From Nocardia carnea NBRC 14403 (GTDB taxonomy: Bacteria; Actinomycetota; Actinomycetes; Mycobacteriales; Mycobacteriaceae), in the NCBI RefSeq assembly GCF_000308515.1, contig NZ_BAFV01000126.1, forward strand, positions 62,001 through 126,000: DNA of 64,000 bases, written 5' to 3'. The translations under genes and the position numbers were made by a program. This document shows positions 41,041-48,608 of the stretch, piece by piece. Numbering within the stretch: position 1 is the first letter of the stretch; each line of letters starts with the position of its first letter. The notes below the pieces were generated by a model. The model was not told the origin of the DNA, made no database searches, and saw only the letters and a list, made by a program, of their open reading frames with translations.

Positions 41041-41073
41041 ACAGCACGGAGCGCAGCGGAGTTCCGATTCCGG
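41041..41073 (-). repeat. Dispersed repeat R, copy 4
   Basis: ACAGCACGGAGCGCAGCGGA then GTTCCGATTCCGG, preceded by GCCGGCTGGGTGCTGGCCGC; it lies beyond the terminator of the DUF4192 gene at 41169, as for the other copies. Confidence 0.7.
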
Positions 41074-41123
41074 CGGCCGGACGGCGGGGCGGGGCCGGTT
41101 GTGCTTTGTGGGTGTTCCGGGTA

Positions 41124-41155
41124 GGGAAGCCCTGGGGTGTGCCGGGGCTTCCCTG
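41124..41155 (-). terminator. Hairpin terminator of the second DUF4192 gene
   Basis: AGGGAAGCCC (41124-41133) pairs with GGGCTTCCCT (41146-41155), 13 bases past the leftward stop. Confidence 0.75.
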
Positions 41156-41168
41156 TCGGCGCGGCGGC

Positions 41169-42227
41169 CTATTCGTTGGTGTATGGGTTGTAGTCGGGGA
41201 CGTCGATTCCGTATGCCTTGGCTCCGAGTGGGCCTCGTGCAAGGAAGCTGCGGGCGGTCTCGATCTCGACGTCTACGCGGTGGGCGGCGATGAGTGCGCG
41301 CACGGTGACCGGCGGCGTCGTATCTTCGTCGAGTGTGGCGTAAATGGCCTGGTGGATCGCCTCGTGGGCATGGTAGCCGTGGCCGTCGGCGAAGAACAGG
41401 ATTGCCACGGCTCCGAGCATGTGAGCGCGCGTGATGCCGACGAGTTGATTGGCAATGTGGGCGTAGATTGCGACGGCGGCCGGGATGTCGATGAGCGCGA
41501 TGCCGAGCAAGGCATCTCGGGCGCTGCCTGATTCCTCGATCATTGCGCCGATTCGGGCGGCCAATTCGGGCTCGGTGCGGCCGGTGGCGTGTGTGCGGTC
41601 GTCGTCGGTGACGGCTTCGCTGTAGAGGGCGACGACTTCGCGCAGCGTGGCCAGCGTCGCGCGGGTAAACCCCGCGCGGTCGGCGCGGTAGTCGCCTTCG
41701 ACGGCGGCCACGTCGGCGGCGTCGATAGGGGCAAACATCCTGTCGAGGGCGTCGCGGTCGGGGATGGGGCCGCGTCCGTCTATCAGGCGGGCCAGGGCGA
41801 CGGGGGTGCTTGCGGGGTCGGTGAGCGTGCCGGTTTCGCCGGTGTCGAGGTCGCGCCACTGTTCGCCCGCGACGATGGCGGCGGTGTGGCTGCGGCTCAG
41901 GATCGGGATCTCGTGTTCGCGCAGCGATTCGGTGATGAGGTGGGCCAGGTGTTCTCCGGCGGTCTGGTGGTCCTCGTCGGCGATGACGGTGAGCACTACC
42001 GAAAAGTTGCCGCGAATGATCTCCCCGGCGACGCTCGCGGCAAGGACTTCGTGAACCGAGAACAGCGGCGCACCGGCGATGGATACCAGCCGTTGTGTGT
42101 CGCGGTCCAGAACCGCGATGACAACGACATTTTCGAGATCGTCGGTTGTTGCTGCGGGGTTGTCCAGAATGAGGGCGTGCAGCGAGGAAATGAAATCTCC
42201 ACGGGTCATCTGGCTGTAGTCGAGCAT
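41169..42227 (-). CDS. DUF4192 domain protein, copy 2
   Basis: 352 residues, ATG 42227. MTRGDFISSLHALILDNPAA, VVIAVLDRDTQRLVSIAGAP, ARDALLGIALIDIPAAVAIY, ITRAHMLGAVAILFFADGHG and YGIDVPDYNP parallel the first copy at 38426-39427; identity is moderate, so the duplication is old. Both copies lie leftward of a structured-RNA copy and a regulon promoter. Function unknown. Confidence 0.78.
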   Translation of the reverse strand: MLDYSQMTRGDFISSLHALILDNPAATTDDLENVVVIAVLDRDTQRLVSIAGAPLFSVHEVLAASVAGEIIRGNFSVVLTVIADEDHQTAGEHLAHLITESLREHEIPILSRSHTAAIVAGEQWRDLDTGETGTLTDPASTPVALARLIDGRGPIPDRDALDRMFAPIDAADVAAVEGDYRADRAGFTRATLATLREVVALYSEAVTDDDRTHATGRTEPELAARIGAMIEESGSARDALLGIALIDIPAAVAIYAHIANQLVGITRAHMLGAVAILFFADGHGYHAHEAIHQAIYATLDEDTTPPVTVRALIAAHRVDVEIETARSFLARGPLGAKAYGIDVPDYNPYTNE

Positions 42228-42299
42228 TTCTATCCCTTCTGTAAAGCTTTGGCGGCCTGGTGTTCCGGGCCTTTCGCTTCCCTCCGCCTTACATGTTCT

Positions 42300-42326
42300 A
42301 TTCTATAATCTTACGCACCTTACGCA
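42300..42326 (-). promoter_or_regulatory. Leftward regulon promoter 9
   Basis: TTACGCACCTTACGCA at 42311-42326; -10 TAGAAT (leftward) at 42300-42305. A start-stop ATGTAA lies 6 bases on, where the transcript should begin. Confidence 0.7.
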
Positions 42327-42386
42327 CCGTGTTTTATTGATTTCTCGGGGTGGTTTATTTCACTGTTTTATTTCTGCGTTCGGCTT

Positions 42387-42908
42387 GCGTTTTTGGCCGT
42401 GCCTTTGGAGGGTCTGCCTCCGCGGCGAGCGGCCGGGGTGCGGGGCGGAGCGCCCGCGTCGCGACCTGGGGGAGCGCGCGGCCGCCAGGGCGCGGATCGC
42501 ACCCGGCGGGTGCGCGCGGCCGGCGGCCGCGAAGTTCTTCGGTGCTGCGGGCGAATACAGGTGGCGCCGGGTGTCGGTGTGTTCCTTCGGTGGGGCCTGG
42601 AACGGGGAGGGCGCGCCAGGTTCCGGGCCGCCAGGTGGAGCGCCCGCGCCGGAGCGCAGCGGAGGCGTGGACGAACGACCTGGCGGCCCGGGTTCTGGTG
42701 TGCCAGCCTCGTGGAGGGCCACGCCGAAGGAGCACGCCGACACCACCGGCCCGCAGCTCCGCGCGGCCGGCAGGCCGCGGTCGTCGGCGACCAGGCCCGG
42801 GTCGCCGGCTGCGGTGCCGGCGGGACCACCGCGTGCGTAATGCCGCTGGTAGGTGATTGTGCGGGAGCGACGGAGGTCGGGCAGGCTCTTTTGCCGCGGT
42901 AGCTCTGA
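42387..42908 (+). ncRNA. Large structured noncoding RNA element, copy D
   Basis: Outer stem 42570-42597 with 42717-42744: 28 positions with three G-U pairs (all of + strand sense) and one mismatch. Inner stem CCGGGCCGCCAGGT with ACCTGGCGGCCCGG is perfect. The 5' third is almost the same as copy C and the 3' stem reads GGAGCGACGG to CGCGGTAGCTCTGA. Followed by the regulator gene at 43109. ORFs drawn through it are Arg/Pro-rich and change frame between copies. Confidence 0.75.
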
Positions 42909-43082
42909 AAACACTGAACCCACTACCGATACGGGAGCCGGGTGCGGAGTCCGAGCGTGATGGACTGCGCCGCGGAGTCGGTAGGGCGAGTTGGTCTGGA
43001 AGTGTCGTGATAGGTGCTGCGATGGCCAGGGGACCGTAACGCTGGTGCATCCTGCGATGTTCGATATCGGTGTCGCAGGGTT

Positions 43083-43100
43083 TGCGTAAGGCGCGTAAGG
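43083..43100 (+). promoter_or_regulatory. Regulon operator upstream of the regulator gene
   Basis: TGCGTAAGGCGCGTAAGG, the complement of the leftward repeats (variant as at 26383), ends 9 bases before ATG 43109. Placed here it would overlap the promoter or transcript start and suggests autoregulation. Confidence 0.65.
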
Positions 43101-43108
43101 TGTCGTGC

Positions 43109-43849
43109 ATGGACGTGATCGAGTACGACTATCTCCGGTCGCATCTCTCCCAGGAGTTGAAGAAGGCGTACCACGATGATGGGATTTCTGTGGTCGCCTA
43201 CCTTGACCACCCTGTCGGTGTACTGATGTCGCGGGGTGTGTGGGCGCTGGGGCAGCAGGAGAAAAGCGTTCCTCGGACGTTGATGGATGAACCACTCAAT
43301 TCCCGGGCCGCGCGTCCGAAGTTGCGGGTGCTGCGGGAGCGGTTGGAGAAGGGCCGTCACATCACGTTGACGGTCTGGGACAACGAGGCGATCATCGCCC
43401 CTTACGACTGGGCGCGGGAGGCGTTCCCGGACTGGGATCTGCCCGAGGTTCTGCAACCTGCTGCGGAGGCTACGCAGGGGGAGAACTGCGTTCAGGTGGT
43501 TTACCGAGCACCTCGGACGGTGGCGAAGTTGCGTAAGGAGTTCGCTGACGCCGAGGACCCGGAATGGGAGATGGACCGGCGTCTGTCTGCGACGCGCTCG
43601 TACGTTCCGGCCGACCGGCGGGCTCGTATGCGCGGCGTGGTCTATGTCGAAGGCGGCAGGATCGTCCGGATCCGGGCGCTGGATCCGGACGGGGAATGGA
43701 CTGATCTGGGGGACAGGGTCAGCCTGGCTCCCGTGTCTGCACCGTTGACTCGTGAGGAGGTCGATTCACAGTTGCCTGGTCTGAAGCTGTATCCAGGGGA
43801 TCTGCGACTTGCCCCTCGCGGTGCATCGCGCGAATACCTCGACTACTGA
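43109..43849 (+). CDS. Putative regulator with two Phd-antitoxin-like halves (paralogue of 16524)
   Basis: 246 residues from ATG 43109. Segment 1, LRSHLSQELKKAYHDDGISV followed by VAYLDHPVGVLMSRGVWAL (about 8-48), and segment 2, LRERLEKGRHITLTVWDNEA followed by IIAPYDWAREA (about 74-106), each look like the Phd/YefM antitoxin N-terminal fold. The C-terminal half (VQVVYRAPRTVAKLRKEFAD, GVVYVEGGRIVRIRALDPDG, SREYLDY) is shared with 16524-17297. Phd-type proteins bind operator DNA as dimers; a tandem arrangement could read the 9-bp-spaced direct repeat. No toxin gene is adjacent. The regulon assignment is inference. Confidence 0.68.
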   Translation: MDVIEYDYLRSHLSQELKKAYHDDGISVVAYLDHPVGVLMSRGVWALGQQEKSVPRTLMDEPLNSRAARPKLRVLRERLEKGRHITLTVWDNEAIIAPYDWAREAFPDWDLPEVLQPAAEATQGENCVQVVYRAPRTVAKLRKEFADAEDPEWEMDRRLSATRSYVPADRRARMRGVVYVEGGRIVRIRALDPDGEWTDLGDRVSLAPVSAPLTREEVDSQLPGLKLYPGDLRLAPRGASREYLDY

Positions 43850-43942
43850 TCGGCGCGTTGGTGTGGTCGGTTATGACGAGGTCCTGGTTCCTGGCCCAGT
43901 GTTGCGAGCCGTCAAGCCGAGCTCTGATTTCAGGACGATCCG

Positions 43943-44803
43943 ATGAAGTTCCGCACTAATGCCGTCAGTACTCCTGGGACGTTGCTCGTCACCAACGAGG
44001 CAGGTCCGCCGGATGGCCGGTGTGTGGTGTTGAGTCACCCGCTGATGATGGGTTATAGGGCGTTCCGTGCGTTGATGGAGATGCTGGTGGCGCGGGGGTA
44101 TCGCGTTGTGGCATGGGATCATTTCGGGCAGGGTGTTCACCGGCCCCCGCGTCGATTGAATCCCGAGGTGAATTTGTCCGTTCTCACCGCGCACACTATC
44201 GAGGTCATCACGGGGCTCGGTCTGAACAAGCCTCATATCGTAGGTCAGGGATTGGGAGCGATGGTGGCGCTGGGTGTGGCGGCATGGCGTTCTGATCTCG
44301 TGACGTCGGTGACCGCGATCGCGGGGTCGGTCGATGCTGAACGGCACCGGAAAGCGGTCAATGCGCTGGCCGATCACGTCGAGCACCATGGGGTAGCGGG
44401 AGAGATCGACGTGGACGGAACGAGCGTGCAGGTCGTTGATCTACTGACGCGCGTCAGTTTTGGTGCATGGACACGGCAGAACCGGCCCGATTTCGTTTCT
44501 GAGTGGGGGGAGCGGTATACCGAACTGGACCGGATCGCGCCCTCTCTGCGCGCATACGCGGAACGGGAGAGTCTGGTCGGTGAGCTGCTGCGTGGCTGCG
44601 ATGTACCGGTGCTCGCGGTGGCCGGTGCGCAGGATGTCCTTTTTCCGCCGGCTGTGAGCGGGGAGGCGGTAGCGCGTGCCACCGGCGGTCGATGGGTCAC
44701 GGTCGAGGATGCGGGTCACAGTGTGGCGCAAGAGCAGCCGGAGGCTGTTATGAAGCACCTGGAACAGCATTTCGCTGCGGCTGATCGGCCCGACGAGCAT
44801 TAG
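43943..44803 (+). CDS. Alpha/beta-hydrolase-fold protein lacking the nucleophile serine
   Basis: 286 residues, ATG 43943. Fold markers: RCVVLSHPLMMGYRAFRALM, VVAWDHFGQGVHRPP, PVLAVAGAQDVLFPPAVSGE and the C-terminal VEDAGHSVAQEQPEAVMKHL with the His. The nucleophile elbow reads VGQGLGAMVAL, that is G-Q-G-L-G instead of G-x-S-x-G, so classical hydrolase activity is not expected. It might bind a ligand or act by another route. Same strand and 93 bp after the regulator at 43109. Confidence 0.78.
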   Translation: MKFRTNAVSTPGTLLVTNEAGPPDGRCVVLSHPLMMGYRAFRALMEMLVARGYRVVAWDHFGQGVHRPPRRLNPEVNLSVLTAHTIEVITGLGLNKPHIVGQGLGAMVALGVAAWRSDLVTSVTAIAGSVDAERHRKAVNALADHVEHHGVAGEIDVDGTSVQVVDLLTRVSFGAWTRQNRPDFVSEWGERYTELDRIAPSLRAYAERESLVGELLRGCDVPVLAVAGAQDVLFPPAVSGEAVARATGGRWVTVEDAGHSVAQEQPEAVMKHLEQHFAAADRPDEH

Positions 44804-44951
44804 CGGTCAGCCTGGGTCGGTCACCGCCTGGAGTGGGCCGTCCTCGCGCTTTTCGGGCCAGCTCGGTTCAGCGGCTGTACAGGCTGAGCATCGGCCTCCG
44901 TTCAAGTATCCCGGGTGAGTCCCGCGGAGGTCGCCGGCCGATGCTTGCGAC

Positions 44952-44993
44952 GGTGAGTGGCGCAGGTTCAGAGGTGAGTGGCGCAGGTTCAGA
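44952..44993. repeat. Two tandem 21-bp repeats
   Basis: GGTGAGTGGCGCAGGTTCAG occurs twice with a 21-bp period, between the hydrolase gene and the leftward gene at 45024. No hairpin; significance unknown. Confidence 0.6.
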
Positions 44994-45023
44994 TGTGGTG
45001 CCAGCGCCTCTGGACGTCTCTGA

Positions 45024-45992
45024 TCAGTGTGAGGTGTCCTTGGGTAGGCGGGGCTGCAGGTTTTGTGCGAGTTCGGCGGTGCGCGCGGCAGCGGATGCCG
45101 AGGAGGCCACATGTCTTGGGGTCCGGCTGGCATCGGTGCCGGTGGCGGGAATTTTGATGTTCCTGAGCTCTCGCACCTGGTCGAGGTTGCGGGCAAACAG
45201 CCCGTCGTCGTGAGGGTGTCGCATGATCTGTTCCACCGCGTCAGTGAAGGCGGTGTAGTCGCGGTAGGTGCCGGTGACAAGGGTGCGCATCTCGCGCCAC
45301 GCCTGCCCTAGAGCGTCGTCGCGGATCGCCCACGGTTCGGCGAGTACGTACATGTGCTCGGTGAGCTGTTGACGCTCGAGATCGGTACCGGCCCGCGCCC
45401 ATTGTCTACGGATCTTGTACACCCAGGCAAAGTCTGCGCGCATCACCTGCTCGGGCCAGCTCGCGGCCCGGCGGCCGTTGTAGTAGCTCGTATGGGCTGG
45501 ATTGGCGAGCCAGTAGGGGCGTGACCGGGCGGCCTCGGCGCTGAGCGGGTCGCGGATCGGTGACCAGGGCCCCTGGCCGGCTGTTTCGCGGGCTTGTCGC
45601 TGGGATCGCCACTGCACCGGTGACATATCGGTGTCGGCGCCATCGAGCAGATCGATGATCGTGCGCGCATACAGCTCGGTCATGGCCTCGGGGTGATTCT
45701 GCCAGCGGTCTTCCGCCGCGCACAAGTACTCCCAATTCTCCCGCACGTGCGAGCAGTCGTGGTCGCGCCAACGACTTTCCAGTGCATGGAGCGTTTCGGA
45801 AAGCTGTGCCCGTTCGTGCTGATCGGTGGTTTGTGCCAGCGTATCGAGGATTCGGACCGCGGCCGCGCGATCCGCACGCATCTGTTGCTCGGTCGCGTCG
45901 TGTGCACCACGGGCGGTGTAATAGCTCGGGTTGCAGGCATCGATGTCTGCGGCGTCGCTCTCGGCTCCGTGTGGTGGTTGATCAGTGACCAT
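45024..45992 (-). CDS. Hypothetical protein with two internal repeats
   Basis: 322 residues. Two units of about 130 residues repeat the same plan: NPSYYTARGAHDATEQQMRA and HALESRWRDHDCSHVRENWE in the first, NPAHTSYYNGRRAASWPEQV and YVLAEPWAIRDDALGQAWRE in the second. Each ends in a helix with alternating Thr/Asp and Tyr. Predicted helical and soluble, with no membrane segment or signal peptide. I recognise no family. Confidence 0.65.
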   Translation of the reverse strand: MVTDQPPHGAESDAADIDACNPSYYTARGAHDATEQQMRADRAAAVRILDTLAQTTDQHERAQLSETLHALESRWRDHDCSHVRENWEYLCAAEDRWQNHPEAMTELYARTIIDLLDGADTDMSPVQWRSQRQARETAGQGPWSPIRDPLSAEAARSRPYWLANPAHTSYYNGRRAASWPEQVMRADFAWVYKIRRQWARAGTDLERQQLTEHMYVLAEPWAIRDDALGQAWREMRTLVTGTYRDYTAFTDAVEQIMRHPHDDGLFARNLDQVRELRNIKIPATGTDASRTPRHVASSASAAARTAELAQNLQPRLPKDTSH

Positions 45993-46318
45993 GAGTCATT
46001 CTCTCGTCCAACGCTGTTGGCTTGCGAGCATAGTCGCTAGTCATGGCGTCCGGGTCGGCCGCTGCCGCGGTTGCTGAGCGGGATTGAAGACCCGCAGGAT
46101 CTAACGCGCGCATCGACGCCGCGATAGGCGACCTTGGCTGCCGTGCCGACATGTGCTGATGAGAATCGTGGTACACGCGCCTGCGCTCGCCCTGTGATGA
46201 GCGTTGCGGCGTAGCCCATCTGGTCGGCCAGTTTCTCCGGTTCGCTGGCTTCAGTTCACTGCCGAGGCAGTCAATGGTTCAATTCCTGATGACATCTTCA
46301 CGTTCAGGAGGAGAGAGA
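45993..46318. other. 326-bp intergenic region
   Basis: Divergent spacer between the leftward repeat-protein gene and the gene at 46319. Only the ribosome site AGGAGG at 46306-46311 can be named; short frames here have no support. Confidence 0.5.
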
Positions 46319-46873
46319 ATGGCTGCGCGTGTTCGCTACTCGGAAGAGGAACAGGAGAAATTCGTTGCGCAGGTGAAGAGGCTGCGCAGCAAGGGACACA
46401 CGTTGAATTCTGCGTGTTCTCGTGTTTCTTCACGGGCGAATGGGTCTCCGACGACGAATACGCTTGCGATTTGGGTCCGAAAGGCAGAGAGCGCCGCGCT
46501 GCCCGCCGAGGTTCCAGCGGCCGAGTCCGACCACGCCGAACGTCTTGATGACAATTCTCAGGTTCCCGACACAGGCTCCGATACTGCGCCGACCGAATAC
46601 CGGGGACGATCCAGCGACGAGGACGTGGTGTCTGCGCCCGACTGGATCACCGAGCAGCCGACTGATGCTTCGCCGGCCACCGGAACGAGTCTGACCGGTG
46701 AGCGTGCTGGTCGCGACCGAGGGCAGGCGCATGTGGGGGAGCTGGTGCATGTGCCATCGAATGGGCTGGAGGAGTTGGTGGAAGAGAACGATCGGCTGCG
46801 GCGCGCGTTGGCGGAGGCTGACCGCGAAGTGCGAGCCATGCGTGACTTGCTGGTGGTCTACGCTTCGCGATAG
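46319..46873 (+). CDS. HTH/coiled-coil protein, transposase-OrfA-like
   Basis: 184 residues from ATG 46319 with AGGAGG 8 bases upstream. N-terminal 60 residues (RYSEEEQEKFVAQVKRLRSK, SPTTNTLAIWVRK) resemble the helix-turn-helix of IS3-type OrfA proteins. A long Ser/Asp/Thr-rich linker follows, then a C-terminal coiled coil (LEELVEENDRLRRALAEADR, EVRAMRDLLVVYASR). No orfB follows, so it is either a domesticated DNA-binding protein or an IS remnant. Confidence 0.6.
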   Translation: MAARVRYSEEEQEKFVAQVKRLRSKGHTLNSACSRVSSRANGSPTTNTLAIWVRKAESAALPAEVPAAESDHAERLDDNSQVPDTGSDTAPTEYRGRSSDEDVVSAPDWITEQPTDASPATGTSLTGERAGRDRGQAHVGELVHVPSNGLEELVEENDRLRRALAEADREVRAMRDLLVVYASR

Positions 46874-46989
46874 CTCGCGAGCAGGGCGCTCCACTATCGT
46901 GGCGAGCCGGGGGGCGCTCGGCCCGGTAGGCCGCTGTGCGCGGTAGTGCTGCAGGGGCTGGCTACCGCCTGGCATGGGAAGCTCGGGCC

Positions 46990-47907
46990 GTGACCGAATT
47001 ATTGCGGTGTCCGATTGTCGCTACGGTGACTCCGTTCCGGCGTTCCGGTGTTGTGGATCTCCCTGCGTTGAGTGACTATTTGGGCCTGTTGAAGGCGGTG
47101 GGGGTCGAGTCGATCCTGGTCAACGGCACCACTGGCGAGTTCGCCAGTTTGACGGTGCGCGAGAGAATCCGGGTGGCCGAGCATTGCCGCGGCGGGTGGA
47201 GTGGCCGGTTGGTGGTACACGTGGGTTCCTGTGCGGTCGCTGATGCCGCGGAACTGGGGCGCCATGCGAGTGCGTTCGCCGACGGGGTGGCGGTAATGAA
47301 CCCGTACTTCTACGCTCACGCTTGCAAGGCGGGGATGGCGAGCTATTTCGCGGCTGTGTTGCCCAGCTGCACACGTCCGACGTTGCTGTACAACTTCCCT
47401 CGTCATACTCAGGCGCCGATCCCCCCGTATCTTGTCGCGCAGTTGGTGCGGCAGTTCCCGCAGGTGATCGGGGTGAAGGATTCCGGGAAGGACCGCGCGG
47501 TGACACGCGAGTACCGGACTGTAGGCACAGGTTTTGGGGTATATGTCGGTGACGACCGTGTCGGTGCCCGGATCGGTGAGCTCGGGGCAGCCGGTGTGGT
47601 CACCGGCGCCGGCGGCCCGATCGCTGAAATACCGGTAGCGATCGCGGCGGCCGTGGCAACAGGGGATATCGGTCGAGCACAGGACCAGGACCTGCAGGAT
47701 GCGTTCGACTACTACACCGACGCCCGGAAGCGGTCGTCGATCAGCGATATCGCCTTCGCCAAAGCCGCAACGGCTGCCAGGTTACCCGGGTTCCCCACCC
47801 AGGTCCGGCCACCGCTGGTGGCTGCATCGACCGGGCAGATGCGTGAGATTCATGCGGTCGTGCGTTCGACGCTGACACGGTATGCCGCCCGCGGCCTGGG
47901 CGGCTGA
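46990..47907 (+). CDS. Dihydrodipicolinate synthase family (DapA-like) aldolase/lyase
   Basis: 305 residues from GTG 46990 (MTELLRCPIVATVTPF). TIM-barrel class I aldolase markers: VESILVNGTTGEFASLTVRE (the GTTGE substrate loop), TLLYNFPRHTQAPIPPYL (catalytic Tyr) and VIGVKDSGKDRAVTREYR with the Schiff-base Lys at about 165. The family forms or splits pyruvate-derived compounds; the true substrate could be dihydrodipicolinate or another keto acid. Its location among accessory genes makes a catabolic or secondary role more likely than lysine synthesis. Confidence 0.85.
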   Translation: MTELLRCPIVATVTPFRRSGVVDLPALSDYLGLLKAVGVESILVNGTTGEFASLTVRERIRVAEHCRGGWSGRLVVHVGSCAVADAAELGRHASAFADGVAVMNPYFYAHACKAGMASYFAAVLPSCTRPTLLYNFPRHTQAPIPPYLVAQLVRQFPQVIGVKDSGKDRAVTREYRTVGTGFGVYVGDDRVGARIGELGAAGVVTGAGGPIAEIPVAIAAAVATGDIGRAQDQDLQDAFDYYTDARKRSSISDIAFAKAATAARLPGFPTQVRPPLVAASTGQMREIHAVVRSTLTRYAARGLGG

Positions 47908-47918
47908 TCGGTAAGGGT

Positions 47919-48533
47919 TCAGCTCTCGATGATGTGATCGCACAGGGTGTGGGCGAGCTCGCGGACTCCGGAATCGAGGACGCCGGCCTGGTAACCGGCC
48001 CAGTCAGTGAGCTTGAGCCTGTCGCGATCCAGGCCTCGAGCGATCATTCGGTGCCGGATCTGCTCTGCAGGACAGTCGATCCATACCGTCACGATCGGCA
48101 GATCCTTGTCGGCTTCGGCGTGGTCACGAAGGAACTCGCCGAGCGCTGTGCCCGCGGCCGCGGCAGCGCGCAACGTCGACAGGAACGGTGCATCCAGTAC
48201 CACTGGATGGTGCTGTGCGACGTGGAGGCCGGCATCGACCAAGCCGGCGTATATGCCGGGTGCTACGACCTTGTGGTACATCGCGGAGTCGCGGTCCGAC
48301 TCGTCTCCAGTCAGCCGCTGCATGACCGAGTTCTCCAGCATGGGCGCGAATCGGTCCTTGTCCAGCACGACGGCGCCGGTATGTTCCGCGAGGACCCGTG
48401 CTGCTGTGCTCTTTCCGGAGCTGGGGAATCCGGTGACCACGACCGCGCCGTGCTCGAGGACCGGGGCGGCCGCCTGGGTGAGTTGCTCGCGCACGGTGGT
48501 GGGCGGGGCCGTTGGAAGGTGTTGATCCATCAC
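47919..48533 (-). CDS. P-loop kinase-like ATPase
   Basis: 204 residues from GTG 48533 (ATG 48530 is also possible). Walker A GFPSSGKSTAARVLAEH at about 35-51, VVLDKDRFAPMLE, a DAP motif (HHPVVLDAPFLSTLR) and the lid Arg set (AEQIRHRMIARGLDRDRLKL) are typical of small P-loop kinases such as chloramphenicol/zeta-type and shikimate-like enzymes. Substrate unknown. Last gene of a leftward operon with GNAT and HIT genes. Confidence 0.78.
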   Translation of the reverse strand: MMDQHLPTAPPTTVREQLTQAAAPVLEHGAVVVTGFPSSGKSTAARVLAEHTGAVVLDKDRFAPMLENSVMQRLTGDESDRDSAMYHKVVAPGIYAGLVDAGLHVAQHHPVVLDAPFLSTLRAAAAAGTALGEFLRDHAEADKDLPIVTVWIDCPAEQIRHRMIARGLDRDRLKLTDWAGYQAGVLDSGVRELAHTLCDHIIES

Positions 48534-48608
48534 GGTTGAACTCCATCACATCGTTCTGGCCGGCGGCCGGTGGCCAGACGACCGGGTCGCGTTTTCCCGG
48601 GCTGTGGC

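Noticed and set aside
20530..42326. CRISPR array made of the TTACGCACCTTACGCA repeats
   Set aside because: The copies are scattered over 22 kb at promoters, not regularly spaced, and no cas genes are present.
42355..43295. Long leftward and rightward ORFs across RNA copy D, with similar ones across copies B and C
   Set aside because: They change frame and length between copies, lack ribosome sites and are Arg/Pro-rich; the conserved signal is pairing, not codons.
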